Made by a program: the position numbers and the translations under genes
Notes under the pieces: generated by a model
What the model saw: only the letters and a program-made list of their open reading frames with translations
Databases searched by the model: none
What the model was told of the DNA's origin: nothing
Part shown: positions 53,103 to 62,569 of the stretch, in pieces
Layout of the letters: each line of letters starts with the position of its first letter
Numbering within the stretch: position 1 is the stretch's first letter
Assembly (NCBI GenBank): GCA_022071945.1
Contig: JAJVIN010000015.1
Location: 33,501 to 97,500 of the forward strand
DNA from: Thermoanaerobaculia bacterium
GTDB lineage: Bacteria > Acidobacteriota > Thermoanaerobaculia > UBA5066
Length of the DNA stretch: 64,000 nt
Direction of reading: 5' to 3'

Positions 53103-53423
53103 CTACTCGCCGCCGTTCTCGGCCTTCCAGACTTTCAGGTACGCGTTGAAGAGTTTGACGAGTCCCCGGCGGGCCTTCTCGTACTCGTTCGGGGCAAAGA
53201 CCTTCTTGAGACCGCGCAGGACCGGGCTCTTCTCGGACTCGCCCGCGAGCCGGTCGAGCTCGGACTCGAAGGACCGGACCAGGTCGGCAATGGTTTCCGG
53301 ATCTACGGGATCTGGCGAAAGAGCGCTGACGGACTTCAGGTGGCGCTCGGCGTAGTCACGGGCAGTGTCGCGGAGTTTCAGGCGGAGAAGAACCCAGGCG
53401 TCCTTCAGAGAGCGGCTCGGCAA
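53103..53423 (-). CDS. Small hypothetical helical protein
   Basis: About 106 aa, almost all charged helix (KDAWVLLRLKLRDTARDYAERHL, ESELDRLAGESEKSPVL, KARRGLVKLFNAYLKVWKAENGGE). No family is recognised, and there is no signal peptide or metal motif. A TTG at 53423 has GGAGG six bases upstream; the frame runs to another TTG at 53459 without such a site. It is upstream of the PilZ gene on the same strand, 97 bp away, so they may be co-transcribed. Confidence 0.6.
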   Translation of the reverse strand: MPSRSLKDAWVLLRLKLRDTARDYAERHLKSVSALSPDPVDPETIADLVRSFESELDRLAGESEKSPVLRGLKKVFAPNEYEKARRGLVKLFNAYLKVWKAENGGE

Positions 53424-53521
53424 AAGCTTCCTCCCTCCTTCCCGCAAGATTCGGGGCAAATGCTTTGCGTGTCAAGCGAAGGACCCCGCGCCCCGTCGCG
53501 GCTCCGGCTCCGTTTTCTTCG

Positions 53522-54118
53522 CTACCCGTCGGTCCCGGGAGAGGAGCGCCGAAGCCGTCTCCAGCGAGCCCGCACGGTCTCCACGAACACCTCGCCGGCG
53601 GCCTTTCCGAAGAGCGTCACCGGAGAACGCCCGGCCGTCACCGCGCGGAAAAAGACAAAACAGATCAACAGGAGTGTCAGGAGGATGTTCTGCCAGGCAT
53701 TCAGGGCCCACTGACCGGACCAGGCGAACGTGAGCCGTTCACTGAACGGAGCGAGATAGGGAACTGGCCAGATGTCATCGAGCGCGGGGCCCCTCGACCC
53801 GACGAGGTCGCAGAGGAAATGGGCGTGGATGGCCAGGAGGCTCCACCCGAAGGCTGACCACCGCCGCCGGGCGCAGAGGGCACCGGCAGCGGAGATGAGG
53901 ACGGCTCCGAAGGCTCCGTGGAGAAGCGCGTGGTGAAAGCGCCCGTAGTAGGCGGGATCTCCGTATCCCAGGGCGCGCGCGATCAGATCGGGAAGGGCCC
54001 CGAGGCCATCCAGATCCGGGGCGATTCCGGCCCAGGCGGCGATGGCCCGGTCGCGGTCGTCGAGCGGCGCCGCCTCGGCCACGGTCCACGAAACGAGAAG
54101 GTGGGTGATGGGATTCAC
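53522..54118 (-). CDS. YdjM-like inner-membrane metal-dependent hydrolase
   Basis: A 198-aa membrane protein with the YdjM/DUF457 pattern: an early His in MNPITHLLVSW, Asp in GIAPDLDGLG, the pair HH in RFHHALLHGAF and HAHFLCDLVGSRG. These His and Asp residues are the predicted metal ligands in four membrane helices, and WPVPYLAPFS is also typical. The biochemical function of the family is unknown (E. coli YdjM is LexA-regulated). It starts 81 bp downstream of the PLP decarboxylase stop. Confidence 0.87.
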   Translation of the reverse strand: MNPITHLLVSWTVAEAAPLDDRDRAIAAWAGIAPDLDGLGALPDLIARALGYGDPAYYGRFHHALLHGAFGAVLISAAGALCARRRWSAFGWSLLAIHAHFLCDLVGSRGPALDDIWPVPYLAPFSERLTFAWSGQWALNAWQNILLTLLLICFVFFRAVTAGRSPVTLFGKAAGEVFVETVRARWRRLRRSSPGTDG

Positions 54119-54199
54119 GGTCCGCCGCCCATCATTGTGACAAACCTTCGGGGGCAGGGGCCACGTCGAGAGGGGCCGGGTCCGGGACGCCGCGGCGTT

Positions 54200-55633
54200 T
54201 CAGACTTCCGAGATCGCGGCGCGAATGTCCTCGAGGGCCATTTCGATCCGCTCGAGATGGGTCCGAAACGAGAGGACGCAGATCCGCAAGACGAACGTGC
54301 CGCGGAGAACCGTCCCGGAGAGGTGGACGCGCTTCTTGCCGTTGATCCGTTCGAGGAGGGACCTGTTGAGCCGGTCGAGGGAGGCGGAGTCGAGTCCTGG
54401 CCGGACCAGGCGGAAGGCGGCCACGGAGAGCTGAGGCTCCGCGACGATCTCGACATTCGGCATCTCTCGAAGCTTCGCGGCGGCGTGCCGCGCCAGGTCG
54501 AGCTTCTCTTGCAGGCTCTCGCGGAAGCGCGCGAGTCCGTGGAGCTTCAGGGGCAGCCAGACCCGCAAGCCACGGTAGGCCCGGGAGAGCTCCGGCGAGA
54601 TCTCGCAGAAATCGATGAACTCCGCGTCTTCCTGGATGGGGGGCAGATAGGAAGCTCTCACGGAGTGGGCTTGGCGGAGGGTCCCGAGGTCGCGGACGAG
54701 AAGCGCTCCCGTTCCGTACGGCAGGAAGAGCCCCTTGTGCGGGTCGAGCACGATCGAGTCCGCCCGCTCGATTCCTTTCAAGAGGGCCTTGCCCTGTTGC
54801 GTGAGGAGAAAGAAGCCGCCGTAGGCCGCATCGACGTGAAACCAGAGCCTCTCCCTCTGCGCGAGCTCTGCAAGAAGGAGGAGGTCGTCCACGGCGCCGG
54901 TGTTCGTCGTTCCGGCGTTGCCACAGACGAGGAAGGGAGTCCGGCCAGCGGCCCGGTCCGCGACAACCTGGGTCTCGAGAAGATCAGTGCGGATCCGGAA
55001 TCTCTCGTCCGTCGGGATCTCTCGAACGTTCTCGGGCGGGAACCCCGCCAGGATCGCCGCCTTCTTGACCGCGTGGTGAGCCTGGTCGGAGGCATAGAGA
55101 ACACCCGAGAGGAACGCGTCGGGAAGCCTGTCGCGGCGAGCGGCCACGATGGCGGAAAAGGTCGCGAGGGAGCCGCCGGAGGTGAGGATCCCGCCGCTTT
55201 CGGGAGGGAGTTCAGCGAGGCTCGTGAACCATCGCACGACGTTCGTCTCGAGCTGGACCAAGGCAGGAGCCGCCTGCCACACGCCCGTGAAGCGGTTCGT
55301 GGCGCCGGCGATCAGGTCCGCCACGGCGGAGGCGACGAGCCCGCCGCCGGGGATGTAGGCCAGGTATCCGGGCGAGGCCGCATTGAAGCTCCTCGGGACG
55401 GCCTTCTGGAACAACAGGTCGAGAAGCTCATCGGCCGCCGCTCCCCGTTCCGGAGGCCCCATCTCCGCCAGAGTCCGGGCAATCTCGGCTCCTCCCTCCA
55501 TTTGCGCGGCGGCTTGCTCCGGGAGGCTCTGGACGTGATGAAGGACACGGGCCGTGGCCGCCTCCAGGAGATCCCGCAGCTCGTCAGTGGAGGGTTCGAG
55601 AGGCAGACCGGGCTGAGTCGGAGCCGGAATCAT
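54200..55633 (-). CDS. PLP-dependent group II amino-acid decarboxylase
   Basis: A 477-aa enzyme of the aromatic-L-amino-acid/glutamate decarboxylase group. The cofactor Lys lies in LDPHKGLFLPYG near 299, WFHVDAAYGG carries the pyridine-nitrogen Asp, TSGGSLATF binds the phosphate and CGNAGTTNTGAVDDL follows. The N-terminal swap domain is present. Whether it acts on Tyr, Trp, DOPA or another amino acid cannot be told. No transporter for an amine is adjacent, but the divergent gene encodes a multidrug-fold exporter. Confidence 0.9.
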   Translation of the reverse strand: MIPAPTQPGLPLEPSTDELRDLLEAATARVLHHVQSLPEQAAAQMEGGAEIARTLAEMGPPERGAAADELLDLLFQKAVPRSFNAASPGYLAYIPGGGLVASAVADLIAGATNRFTGVWQAAPALVQLETNVVRWFTSLAELPPESGGILTSGGSLATFSAIVAARRDRLPDAFLSGVLYASDQAHHAVKKAAILAGFPPENVREIPTDERFRIRTDLLETQVVADRAAGRTPFLVCGNAGTTNTGAVDDLLLLAELAQRERLWFHVDAAYGGFFLLTQQGKALLKGIERADSIVLDPHKGLFLPYGTGALLVRDLGTLRQAHSVRASYLPPIQEDAEFIDFCEISPELSRAYRGLRVWLPLKLHGLARFRESLQEKLDLARHAAAKLREMPNVEIVAEPQLSVAAFRLVRPGLDSASLDRLNRSLLERINGKKRVHLSGTVLRGTFVLRICVLSFRTHLERIEMALEDIRAAISEV

Positions 55634-55798
55634 GAAGCGTGGATCTTACGATCTGTGCGCCGAGGTGCGCCGGGGACTCACGCTCCGGCACATGGGCAGA
55701 CAGGGGCGGGATAAGATTACCGTCCCCATCCCTATGTCTGAGCCTGACGTCACGCGATTCCCGGGAGGCTCGCCGATTCGCATCTCAGAGTCACAGGA

Positions 55799-57232
55799 AT
55801 GTCATGGACGAAAGGACGAGCGCGCCCAACGGCGCGGGCCGTTGACGGCGTGAGCGGAAACGCTGGGCAAGGGGCGATCGGTCCAGGCGAGTCCGCTGCG
55901 AGGAAGCGGTGCGGCCCGGGAGAGGAAGGGGCCGGCCGGGCTCGGCCGCCGGTCTCGATCCTCCGGTTCTGGCTTCCCCTGGCCGCGACGTGGTTGATGA
56001 TGGCCGCGGAGGGACCGTTCGTGGCCGCGCTCGTGGCCAGGCTCCCGGAGCCGAAGTACAACCTCGGAGCGTTCGGTGTGGCGCTGGCCCTCGCCTTCGT
56101 GGCCGAGTCTCCCATCCTCATGATGCTGGCGACGACGACCGCTTTGGCACGCGACCGGGAGAGCCTGGCGCGGGTCCGGCGCTTCTCTTTCCTGATGAAT
56201 GGCGCCGTCACCGCGGCGATGGGCCTCATCGCGTTCCCTCCGGTCTTCGACCTTCTCGCCTCGCGCGTGCTGGCGCTGCCTCCGCCCGTGGCGGAGAGGG
56301 CGCAGCTCGCGGTGGCGCTCTTCCTCCCGTGGCCCGCGGCGATCGGGTTTCGGCGATTCCAGCAGGGGATCCTCATCGGCGCAGGACGGACGCGCCTCGT
56401 CGCCTACGGCACCGCGGTCCGCCTCGCGACGATGGCGGGCACGGGCCTGTTGCTCTTCCTGGTGGGAGGGATTCCCGGAGCGGTGGTGGGGGCTTCCGCG
56501 CTGTCGGCGGGGGTCGTCGTGGAGGCTGTCGCTTCGTGGATCTGGGCTCGCGCCGACCGGGAGCGGCTGATGCTCCGCCCGCCCGCCTCGCCGGGGGAGG
56601 TCCCGACACTGGCCGAGATTCAACGTTTCTACTGGCCCCTGGCGGTCACCCCGCTGATGAACATGGCCGTACAGCCCATGGTCACGTTCTTCGTCGGACG
56701 GGGGCACTTGCCCATCGAGTCGCTCGCCGTCGTCCCGGTCGTCAACTCGTTTGCCTTCCTGTTTCGGACCCCTGCGCTCGCGTTCCAGGAGGTGATCATT
56801 GCGCTCGGCCGGGGCGGCGAGGAGGCGCTGCGCTCTCTTCGCCGGTTCGCCACCACTCTCGGCGGCCTCTCTTCCCTCGCGATGGCGGCGGTCGTCCTGA
56901 CTCCCGCCGCTGGGCTCTGGTTCGAGGGGGTCACCGGCCTCGGCGCCGACCTGGTCCCGCTCGCACGGCGTTCCGCTGCCGTCTTGGTTCTGCTCCCGGC
57001 CGCCGCGGCCGCTGTCGTGTGGGCGCACGCGCGCCTCGTGATGCTCCGGACGACGCGCCTCGTCACCTGGGGCACTGTCATCGAGCTCACCGTGATCGCC
57101 ACGTCCCTGGGAGCGGGAATTAGGTTCTCGAGCCTCCCCGCCGCGATCGTCGCGTCGGCATCCATCCTGGCGGGTCGCTGCACGGGCGCGGTCTTCCTCC
57201 TGGCGGCGCGAATCCTGAAGCCGGCCCCCTGA
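55799..57232 (+). CDS. ANKH-like membrane transporter (MOP superfamily)
   Basis: A 477-aa protein with about twelve membrane segments. The first, FWLPLAATWLMMAAEGPFV, with ALVARLPEP and FGVALALAFVAESPILMML, resembles the progressive-ankylosis (ANKH) family of the MATE/MOP superfamily, known in animals for exporting citrate, ATP or pyrophosphate. A generic MATE/polysaccharide flippase is the alternative. The first 50 residues are Gly/Arg-rich and unlike a membrane protein, so the true start may lie downstream (for example a GTG near 55850). It is divergent from the decarboxylase; the 165-bp gap between them contains TGACGTCA at 55747. Confidence 0.72.
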   Translation: MSWTKGRARPTARAVDGVSGNAGQGAIGPGESAARKRCGPGEEGAGRARPPVSILRFWLPLAATWLMMAAEGPFVAALVARLPEPKYNLGAFGVALALAFVAESPILMMLATTTALARDRESLARVRRFSFLMNGAVTAAMGLIAFPPVFDLLASRVLALPPPVAERAQLAVALFLPWPAAIGFRRFQQGILIGAGRTRLVAYGTAVRLATMAGTGLLLFLVGGIPGAVVGASALSAGVVVEAVASWIWARADRERLMLRPPASPGEVPTLAEIQRFYWPLAVTPLMNMAVQPMVTFFVGRGHLPIESLAVVPVVNSFAFLFRTPALAFQEVIIALGRGGEEALRSLRRFATTLGGLSSLAMAAVVLTPAAGLWFEGVTGLGADLVPLARRSAAVLVLLPAAAAAVVWAHARLVMLRTTRLVTWGTVIELTVIATSLGAGIRFSSLPAAIVASASILAGRCTGAVFLLAARILKPAP

Positions 57233-57291
57233 GTCCCGCCGCAGTGGATGCCGCTCCCGGACAGGGAACGCGGATCGTTCGGAGTCTTCGA

Positions 57292-57350
57292 TGGTAGGGG
57301 GGGATCGGATTCGAACCAAAGGCCTACTGCGTGTAGGCGAGCATCATGCC
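57292..57350 (-). pseudogene. tRNA-Val 3'-half fragment (putative att remnant)
   Basis: The first 45 or so bases align with the 3' half of tRNA-Val(TAC) at 59942-60000: the encoded CCA, the acceptor strand (ACCCCCT altered to CCCCCCCT), the whole T-loop TTCGAAT and the anticodon-side TACACGCAGTAGGCC are shared. The T-stem pairing and the 5' half are lost. It is not a working tRNA but looks like the far attachment repeat of an element inserted at tRNA-Val. Confidence 0.8.
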
Positions 57351-57683
57351 ATCCACACATCCCGCGCGATCTCTGAAACCCGCGAAAACACGGCCTCCGG
57401 AAGCACCCCCCTTCTCTGTCGAAGTGCCGGTCCCGGGAAATTCGAACTCTCTTTGAACTCGCTTGAACTCAAAGTGACCTGGCGATCAAGTCACTCGAGA
57501 GTTCGAGTCCAGGCCCTCCTTTCCTCGGCTCCCCTTGGCTCTCTGACGATGCGGCGGCACCCACTCGACCTTTCCCCCGGAAGTGGGTAGGCCATGCCCG
57601 TCCGCCTCCTAACCCGAGTTCCGCAGTTCGAGGGGTGCGATCGTTTGAATTCAATGATTTAACCCCAGAAGTCGCTGTCCGGC
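57351..57683. other. Left flank of the tRNA-Val islet, non-coding
   Basis: No credible gene. It contains three GAACTC direct repeats starting at 57444, 57455 and 57465 (10-11 bp apart, about one helical turn) and an inverted copy GAGTTC at 57499. The same hexamer recurs beside the intact integrase at the window start. The AT content rises near 57645-57665, just past the amidohydrolase stop. Confidence 0.6.
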
Positions 57684-59342
57684 TCAGCGGGTCTGTGCTA
57701 CGCGCGCGAGTCCTGCCTGACTGAGGGCGTTGAACGGTTGGAGGCCCACGGCACGACGGTAGGCCTCGGCCGCGCAGGGCTGGGCCGCTTTCTCGCAGGC
57801 GAAGCCGAGCGCGTTCCACGATGCGAACTCTTCCGGGTAAAGCCGGGTCGCGACGTCTCCGATCCAGACCGCGCCGGCCACATCGTGCTCGGCCGTCGTA
57901 AGAACGTCGAAGATCAGCACGTTCAGGTCGAGCAGCCGGCGCGTTCCCATCTCCGCGAAGGCCTTCTTCGCGTCTGCTAGCTTTCCGCTCTTGATCGATG
58001 CGTCGAAACGGTCGACGAGAGCACGCTCGGCCGTTCGCGCAGCATTGGCGGCCGTAATCATCCTCTGCAAGTCCCGGCCGGTAAGGTAGCGTCCGCGGAC
58101 GACGACCGCCGCGACCGACGAGGCGTTCGCGATGTCCTCCAGCGGGTTTCGTCGGAGCAGGACGAGATCGGCGCGTGCGCCGGGGGCTACGACCCCGAAG
58201 ACCTCTCGCTCGTGCAGCCGTTTGCGGGCGAATTCGCCCGCCGCCCGCGTGGCGATCGTGAGGGCCTCTAAGGGGGACAGCCCCGACTCGACGAAGGCGC
58301 GCAGCTCGTCGTGCGCGGATCTGCCGGGATAGTGTCCGGCCCATGAGGCGTCCGTGCCGAGGAGGATGGGAATGCCGCCGCTGTGGAAAGCGGATGTCAG
58401 CCGGAGCATGAACCGATACATGGCGAGGTTCCTCTCGCGAAACTCCGCGAGCTTCGGTCGATTGACGTACGGGTTGTTCGAGCGCATCCACTGGTGGTAC
58501 GCCATCGCCGTCAACGACTTTCCATCCTCGTTCCCGAGGAGCGCCTCCAGGTCGTCGAGCTCGGCAACTGTCTCGAGCTTGGCGGCCATGTTCATGGTCA
58601 CCGACGCTCCGGAGTCCCGGAAGCGCCGGACGAGGTCGGGAATCTTCGCCTCGTCGGACTTGCCGCCGAAGAACGTGAAGTAGAGCTCCTCGCCGTGAGC
58701 GACGTTGACCTGCCCCAACTCGAGGGCTCTTTCCGTTCCGACGTCCTTGGCGAGGTGGCCGAGGACCGCCATGTCCAGACGCTTCGCTTCATCCAGCAGG
58801 GCGGCATAGGTGGCCGGCTGGTACTTGTCGTACACCTTGATGGCGTCGTAACCCTCCGCCTTCTGCTGCCCGACCAGCGCTCGTGCTTGCGCTTCGCTTC
58901 CCACCCCGACGAAGCGCCTGTTCCGGGGAGGATCTCCGTCGGTGGTGGGTCCGACCGTGTGAATGGTCGGACCCAGGAGCCGACCCAAACGGACGTCGTC
59001 GCGCCAGCGAAGCACCTCCGGCGCTCCGCGCATGTTGAGGACCGTCGTAACCCCATACGAGAGATAGACAGGCAGCTCCTCGGGCGACGTGAGGTGTACG
59101 TGCATGTCGGCCAGACCCGGGATGAGATAGAGCCCGGCGCCATCGACGACCTCGGCATCCGGCGGCACCGCTACCTTCGCCGCGTCGCCGATCTCGACGA
59201 TGCGCCCGTCGTCCACGAGGACGGTCTGGCGCGTGGGAGTAACCGGTTTCGACATCGGAATGACCGAGACATCCCGGATGACCAGCGGACGCGCCGAAAG
59301 CGGCAGCGAAAGGAGCAAGAGGGCCGAGCGAAGCGCCTTCAT
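57684..59342 (-). CDS. Secreted amidohydrolase (metal-dependent, cargo of the tRNA-Val islet)
   Basis: A 552-aa exported hydrolase. A signal peptide ([19 protein letters not shown]) is followed by the amidohydrolase barrel: HxH in LADMHVHL, candidate metal His in [10 protein letters not shown] and NVAHGEELY, and Asp in [11 protein letters not shown]. All expected ligands are present, so it should be active, probably as an imidazolonepropionase/prolidase-like or cyclic-amide hydrolase. About 120 extra C-terminal residues (from 430) form TPR-like helices ending in [17 protein letters not shown]. It is the only intact gene between the two tRNA-Val sequences. Confidence 0.9.
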   Translation of the reverse strand: MKALRSALLLLSLPLSARPLVIRDVSVIPMSKPVTPTRQTVLVDDGRIVEIGDAAKVAVPPDAEVVDGAGLYLIPGLADMHVHLTSPEELPVYLSYGVTTVLNMRGAPEVLRWRDDVRLGRLLGPTIHTVGPTTDGDPPRNRRFVGVGSEAQARALVGQQKAEGYDAIKVYDKYQPATYAALLDEAKRLDMAVLGHLAKDVGTERALELGQVNVAHGEELYFTFFGGKSDEAKIPDLVRRFRDSGASVTMNMAAKLETVAELDDLEALLGNEDGKSLTAMAYHQWMRSNNPYVNRPKLAEFRERNLAMYRFMLRLTSAFHSGGIPILLGTDASWAGHYPGRSAHDELRAFVESGLSPLEALTIATRAAGEFARKRLHEREVFGVVAPGARADLVLLRRNPLEDIANASSVAAVVVRGRYLTGRDLQRMITAANAARTAERALVDRFDASIKSGKLADAKKAFAEMGTRRLLDLNVLIFDVLTTAEHDVAGAVWIGDVATRLYPEEFASWNALGFACEKAAQPCAAEAYRRAVGLQPFNALSQAGLARVAQTR

Positions 59343-59687
59343 TCTGGAGCGGGTACGCCGGTGACCCCGAAAGGTTGCGCCGCACCGAGTCCGAGCTGGA
59401 GACTTTCGGTCGGATCGGACTCAACGGCACGGGTGAGAAGGAACACGTCTCCGAAGACGCCCAATCCTGTCAGTCGACGCTGGGATATGCTCGGCTGGGC
59501 TTTCCGGGGTCACTCAGGAAGTTCGGCCGTTCCTCGTAGGTGGCGTCTCGTGCGGAGCGCCTTTCTGCGGAGAGCCGAAGGTGAACAGCCCGTTACGAGA
59601 ACGTGTGGGCGTCGCGCTCTGCACGAGGGCGTGTGCCGTCTGGGACGCGATCGCCTTGCCTGTCTCTTTGAAACGAACCGACCGCAT
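59343..59687. other. Non-coding flank of the amidohydrolase gene
   Basis: Between the amidohydrolase start and the integrase remnant no ORF has recognisable content. The region probably holds the amidohydrolase promoter and decayed mobile-element sequence. Confidence 0.5.
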
Positions 59688-59849
59688 CTTCGGGGCCACC
59701 ATTGCCTCGAGGGCTTCGAGTTTCACGGAAGGGCCGGCCCGGGTGTACGTTTCATTCTTTCGGATGTGGGCGTGGCCCAGCAACAAAGACGGCTTGCGCG
59801 GCTCCGTCGGGGCCTGAAGTCCGTCAACGGACACCGCACACTGCGAGTG
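59688..59849 (-). pseudogene. Tyrosine-recombinase remnant at tRNA-Val
   Basis: A short open frame carries LLLGHAHIRKNETYTRAG followed by KLEALEAMV, the C-terminal signature of phage integrases (LLGHxxIxxTxxYT with the catalytic His and Tyr). The stretch before it (FHSQCAVSVDGLQ) stands where HDLRHTFA should be but has lost the HxxR. The N-terminal domains are missing. It lies about 95 bp from the 3' end of tRNA-Val and points at it, just as the intact integrase points at tRNA-Arg. Confidence 0.68.
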
Positions 59850-59941
59850 GAACGCGCGAAAGGGAGCACAGGAGCGGACGAAGACCACGTCGGCCGTGGT
59901 CATCGGCCGGCGATGAAGTCGGATAAGTCCTGTGTTTTCAA

Positions 59942-60016
59942 TGGTAGGGGGTATCGGATTCGAACCGATGGCCTACTGCGTGTAAGGCAGACGCTCTGCC
60001 GCTGAGCTAACCCCCT
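59942..60016 (-). tRNA. tRNA-Val(TAC)
   Basis: Acceptor AGGGGGT/ACCCCCT, D-stem GCTC/GAGC, anticodon loop CTTACAC (anticodon TAC, reads GTA), T-stem ATCGG/CCGAT with loop TTCGAAT, discriminator A and encoded CCA. The first pair of the anticodon stem is a T-T mismatch. A partial copy of its 3' half lies 2.65 kb to the left. Confidence 0.93.
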
Positions 60017-60070
60017 CCAAGGACATGGATGAACCTTAAGGAGCGAGAGGCCGGGCCGTCAAGCCGCCCA

Positions 60071-60478
60071 TCAGGGCGTCCTTTTGGGAGGCTCGACGAC
60101 GAAGTCGACGACGCCGAGCGACCGTCCGAGAGGATCGAACACCTCGCACGACCACTTGCCCGGCGTTCCCTGGACTCTCTTGGAGGACCATGTGCGATAG
60201 GACGAGGTCCGGACCGGCAGGTTGACCTTCCGGACCTCGTTGCCCTCGAACCGCCAGACGTGCGTCACGAAGGCGTCTCCCGTCGCCCCGTCGACTCTCG
60301 TCAGGAAAGTCAACCACTCGACGTCCGAAGAGAAGGTCTTCGCGGCTCCCCGGCACGTCCTGTCGACGACGGCCTCGCAGACGGCGACCTCGGGTGCCTT
60401 CAGGGGCGAGACCTCGGCCCCCGCCGCCGGCAGCGCCACCGCCGCCGCCAACCAGAAGAGTCGAACCGCCTTCCTCAT
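60071..60478 (-). CDS. DUF2914-type periplasmic protein
   Basis: A 135-aa exported protein. A signal peptide (MRKAVRLFWLAAAVALPAAGA) is followed by a compact beta domain with FVTHVWRFEGNEV, LPVRTSSYRTWSSK and GKWSCEVFDPLGRSLGVVDF, the pattern of DUF2914, whose function is unknown. Two Cys before the core (VCEAVVDRTC) and one in WSC might form a disulfide. It is divergent from the FtsX-like gene, with 84 bp between them. Confidence 0.75.
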   Translation of the reverse strand: MRKAVRLFWLAAAVALPAAGAEVSPLKAPEVAVCEAVVDRTCRGAAKTFSSDVEWLTFLTRVDGATGDAFVTHVWRFEGNEVRKVNLPVRTSSYRTWSSKRVQGTPGKWSCEVFDPLGRSLGVVDFVVEPPKRTP

Positions 60479-60562
60479 CTCTCACTCTCCGTCCTCATGA
60501 TAACGAACCCCAACGCCATCCGGTCTGGAAACGCCCGGGCGTTCCCGGCGTAGACTTCATCG

Positions 60563-61714
60563 ATGAACAGGGTCGGTTTCGTTCTGCGCCAGGTCCGTGC
60601 GAGGCCCGTCCGGACCCTCACGACGAGCCTCGCGTTCGCGATCAGCGTCGGCCTGCTCGGCTTCCTGTTTCTTCTCGATCACGCCCTTCGCCAGGAATGG
60701 TCCCCCTACATGGCCCAACGCATCATCGTACTCGGAAAGACCTCATTCTTTGAACAGCTACCGCTGGCCTACCTGTCGAAGATCGAGGCCGTCGAGGGGG
60801 TGGAAAAGGTCGCCCCGTTCGATTTCATGATCGCCTTCCACAAGGACAACCGGCCGGAAAACCAGGTGCCCGTGTCGGCATCCCCGGGAGCCGAGCTCCT
60901 TCACATCTACAGGGAGGCGGATGTTCCTCCCGAGGCCGCCAGGGAGTGGCTCGCGGACCCGCAGGGGGCCCTCATCGGCCCCATCATCGCCAGAAAATTC
61001 GGATGGAAGCCCGGGGACCGGATCGTCTTGAAGGCCCCCGTACGCGGGGGCGTGATCGAGGCAAATGTCAGAGCCGTGATGGGATACCGGCTGGAGGCTG
61101 GCGTCTATCTCCACCGGAAGTACTTCGAACAACTCAACGACAGCGAGGGGAGAGCCGCCATGTTCTGGGTGCTCGTGAAGAGCCGGGACCAGATGGCGCA
61201 CGTCACGGCGGCGCTCGACAGGGCCTTCGAGAACGCGCCCGTGCCCGTTCTGGCGATGACGGAAAAACAGTGGCAGCTCCAGTTCCTGCAGATGCTGGGC
61301 AACGTCAAGCTCCTGATCGGCAGCCTGGGGCTGGCGACGGCATTCTCGCTGCTCCTCATCACGAGCAACAGCCTGGCAATGAGCGCCCGCGAGCGGCGGG
61401 GGGAAAGCGCCCTGCTGCGAATCCTCGGATTCTCGCGCGGCGAGGTCGCGGCATTCCTGGTCGGCGAGGCCCTGATCTACGGGACAGTGGGGGCTCTCGC
61501 CGGAACGGGCCTGATGGCGGCGTTCGCGCACTTCGTCGGGATCGCGCTCGACAACACCCAGTTCGCCGGGATCAGCGGTCTGTTGAAACCGGACGCGGGA
61601 ACGGTCGTCGCTTCCGTGGCGAGCGCGGCGCTCTTGGCCACGTTCTCGGCTGTCGTCCCCGCAACCGGCCTCTCCCGAAGACCGATCGTCGAGCTACTTC
61701 GGCAGAGCGGCTGA
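60563..61714 (+). CDS. FtsX/MacB-like ABC-type permease without an ATPase neighbour
   Basis: A 383-aa membrane protein with the FtsX-like plan: one membrane helix (about 20-40), a large periplasmic domain (about 45-250) and three helices at the C-terminus with LLITSNSLAMSARERRGESALLRILGFSRGEVAAFLVGEAL, the coupling-helix signature. Such permeases need an ABC ATPase, and none lies in the window's right end. Its 3' end overlaps that of the convergent EamA gene by 21 bp. Confidence 0.85.
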   Translation: MNRVGFVLRQVRARPVRTLTTSLAFAISVGLLGFLFLLDHALRQEWSPYMAQRIIVLGKTSFFEQLPLAYLSKIEAVEGVEKVAPFDFMIAFHKDNRPENQVPVSASPGAELLHIYREADVPPEAAREWLADPQGALIGPIIARKFGWKPGDRIVLKAPVRGGVIEANVRAVMGYRLEAGVYLHRKYFEQLNDSEGRAAMFWVLVKSRDQMAHVTAALDRAFENAPVPVLAMTEKQWQLQFLQMLGNVKLLIGSLGLATAFSLLLITSNSLAMSARERRGESALLRILGFSRGEVAAFLVGEALIYGTVGALAGTGLMAAFAHFVGIALDNTQFAGISGLLKPDAGTVVASVASAALLATFSAVVPATGLSRRPIVELLRQSG

Positions 61715-62569
61715 CCGGTCCTTTCGCCCCAGCCGCTCCCGGGCCTCCCACACCGTTCGAGAGGCGACCGAGACGAGGACGATCGCCCCGCCGAGGACGG
61801 CCCAGCCGGAGGGGCGCTCGCCAATGCCCAGGAAGGCCCAGACAGGACTGAACATCGGCTCCAGCATCCCGAGCAGCGAGGCCTCCGCGGCAGCCACGGC
61901 CGAGAGGCCCCGGACGAAGAGCGTGTAGCTGATCCCCATCTGGACGATGCCGAGGAAGAGAACCAGAGCAAGGCCCCGTCCGTCCAGAGCGAGTGAACCG
62001 ATCGCGAATGGGAGAGAGATGAGCGCGGCGAAGAGGTTTCCGAGGAGAACGGACGCCATGGCGTCCCGGGATTGGTCCCTGCGGAGCAAGAGCACGGTCC
62101 CCCCGAAGAACACTCCGGAAGCCACCGCCACGAGATTCCCCGTCAGCGCTCCGGAATCCAGCTTCCCGACGAAGAAAAGGGACATCCCCCCGAGAGCGGC
62201 GCCGATCGCCAGCGCGTCGACCTTGCGGAACGGCTCCTTCAGGAGAAAGGGCGCCAGGAGGAGAACGTAGAGCGGCCCCGTGTACTGCAGGAAGATCGCG
62301 TTCGCCGCCGTCGTCAGCTTCGTTGCCGTCACGAACGTCAGGATCATCAGGGCGTAGACGACCGCGGTTCCGAGCGAGGCCTTCCTGAAGCGGTCGAATC
62401 CGGGCCGGAAGACGGCCACAAGGAACAGGAACGAGATGATCGAGCGCCAGAAGATGACGCCGAGCGGAGGAAGGGGCACGAGCTTGATCGCGAGGCCCCC
62501 CGTCGACCAGAGGAGCGCGGCGCTCGCGATCAGGATGCGCCCGTGAGAGGCGGAGAGAGGACGCGTCAC
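61694..62569 (-). CDS. EamA/DMT-family transporter
   Basis: A 291-aa membrane protein with ten hydrophobic segments in two EamA repeats: ASAALLWSTGGLAIKLVPL...IFWRSIISFLFLVAVF in the first and LVLFLGIVQMGISYTLFVRGLSAVAAAEASLLGMLEPMFSPVWAFL in the second. It probably exports a metabolite; the substrate is unknown. The ATG overlaps the HAD stop codon (ATGA), so it is the last gene of a coupled operon with the HAD and YyaL-like genes. Confidence 0.88.
   Translation of the reverse strand: MTRPLSASHGRILIASAALLWSTGGLAIKLVPLPPLGVIFWRSIISFLFLVAVFRPGFDRFRKASLGTAVVYALMILTFVTATKLTTAANAIFLQYTGPLYVLLLAPFLLKEPFRKVDALAIGAALGGMSLFFVGKLDSGALTGNLVAVASGVFFGGTVLLLRRDQSRDAMASVLLGNLFAALISLPFAIGSLALDGRGLALVLFLGIVQMGISYTLFVRGLSAVAAAEASLLGMLEPMFSPVWAFLGIGERPSGWAVLGGAIVLVSVASRTVWEARERLGRKDRSAALPK

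Noticed and set aside
57292..57350. A second functional tRNA-Val gene
   Set aside because: Its 5' half does not fold, and the T-stem and acceptor are mismatched.
57480..57540. A degenerate tRNA suggested by GAGTTCGAGTCC
   Set aside because: The supposed T-stem arms are not complementary and no other arms can be drawn.
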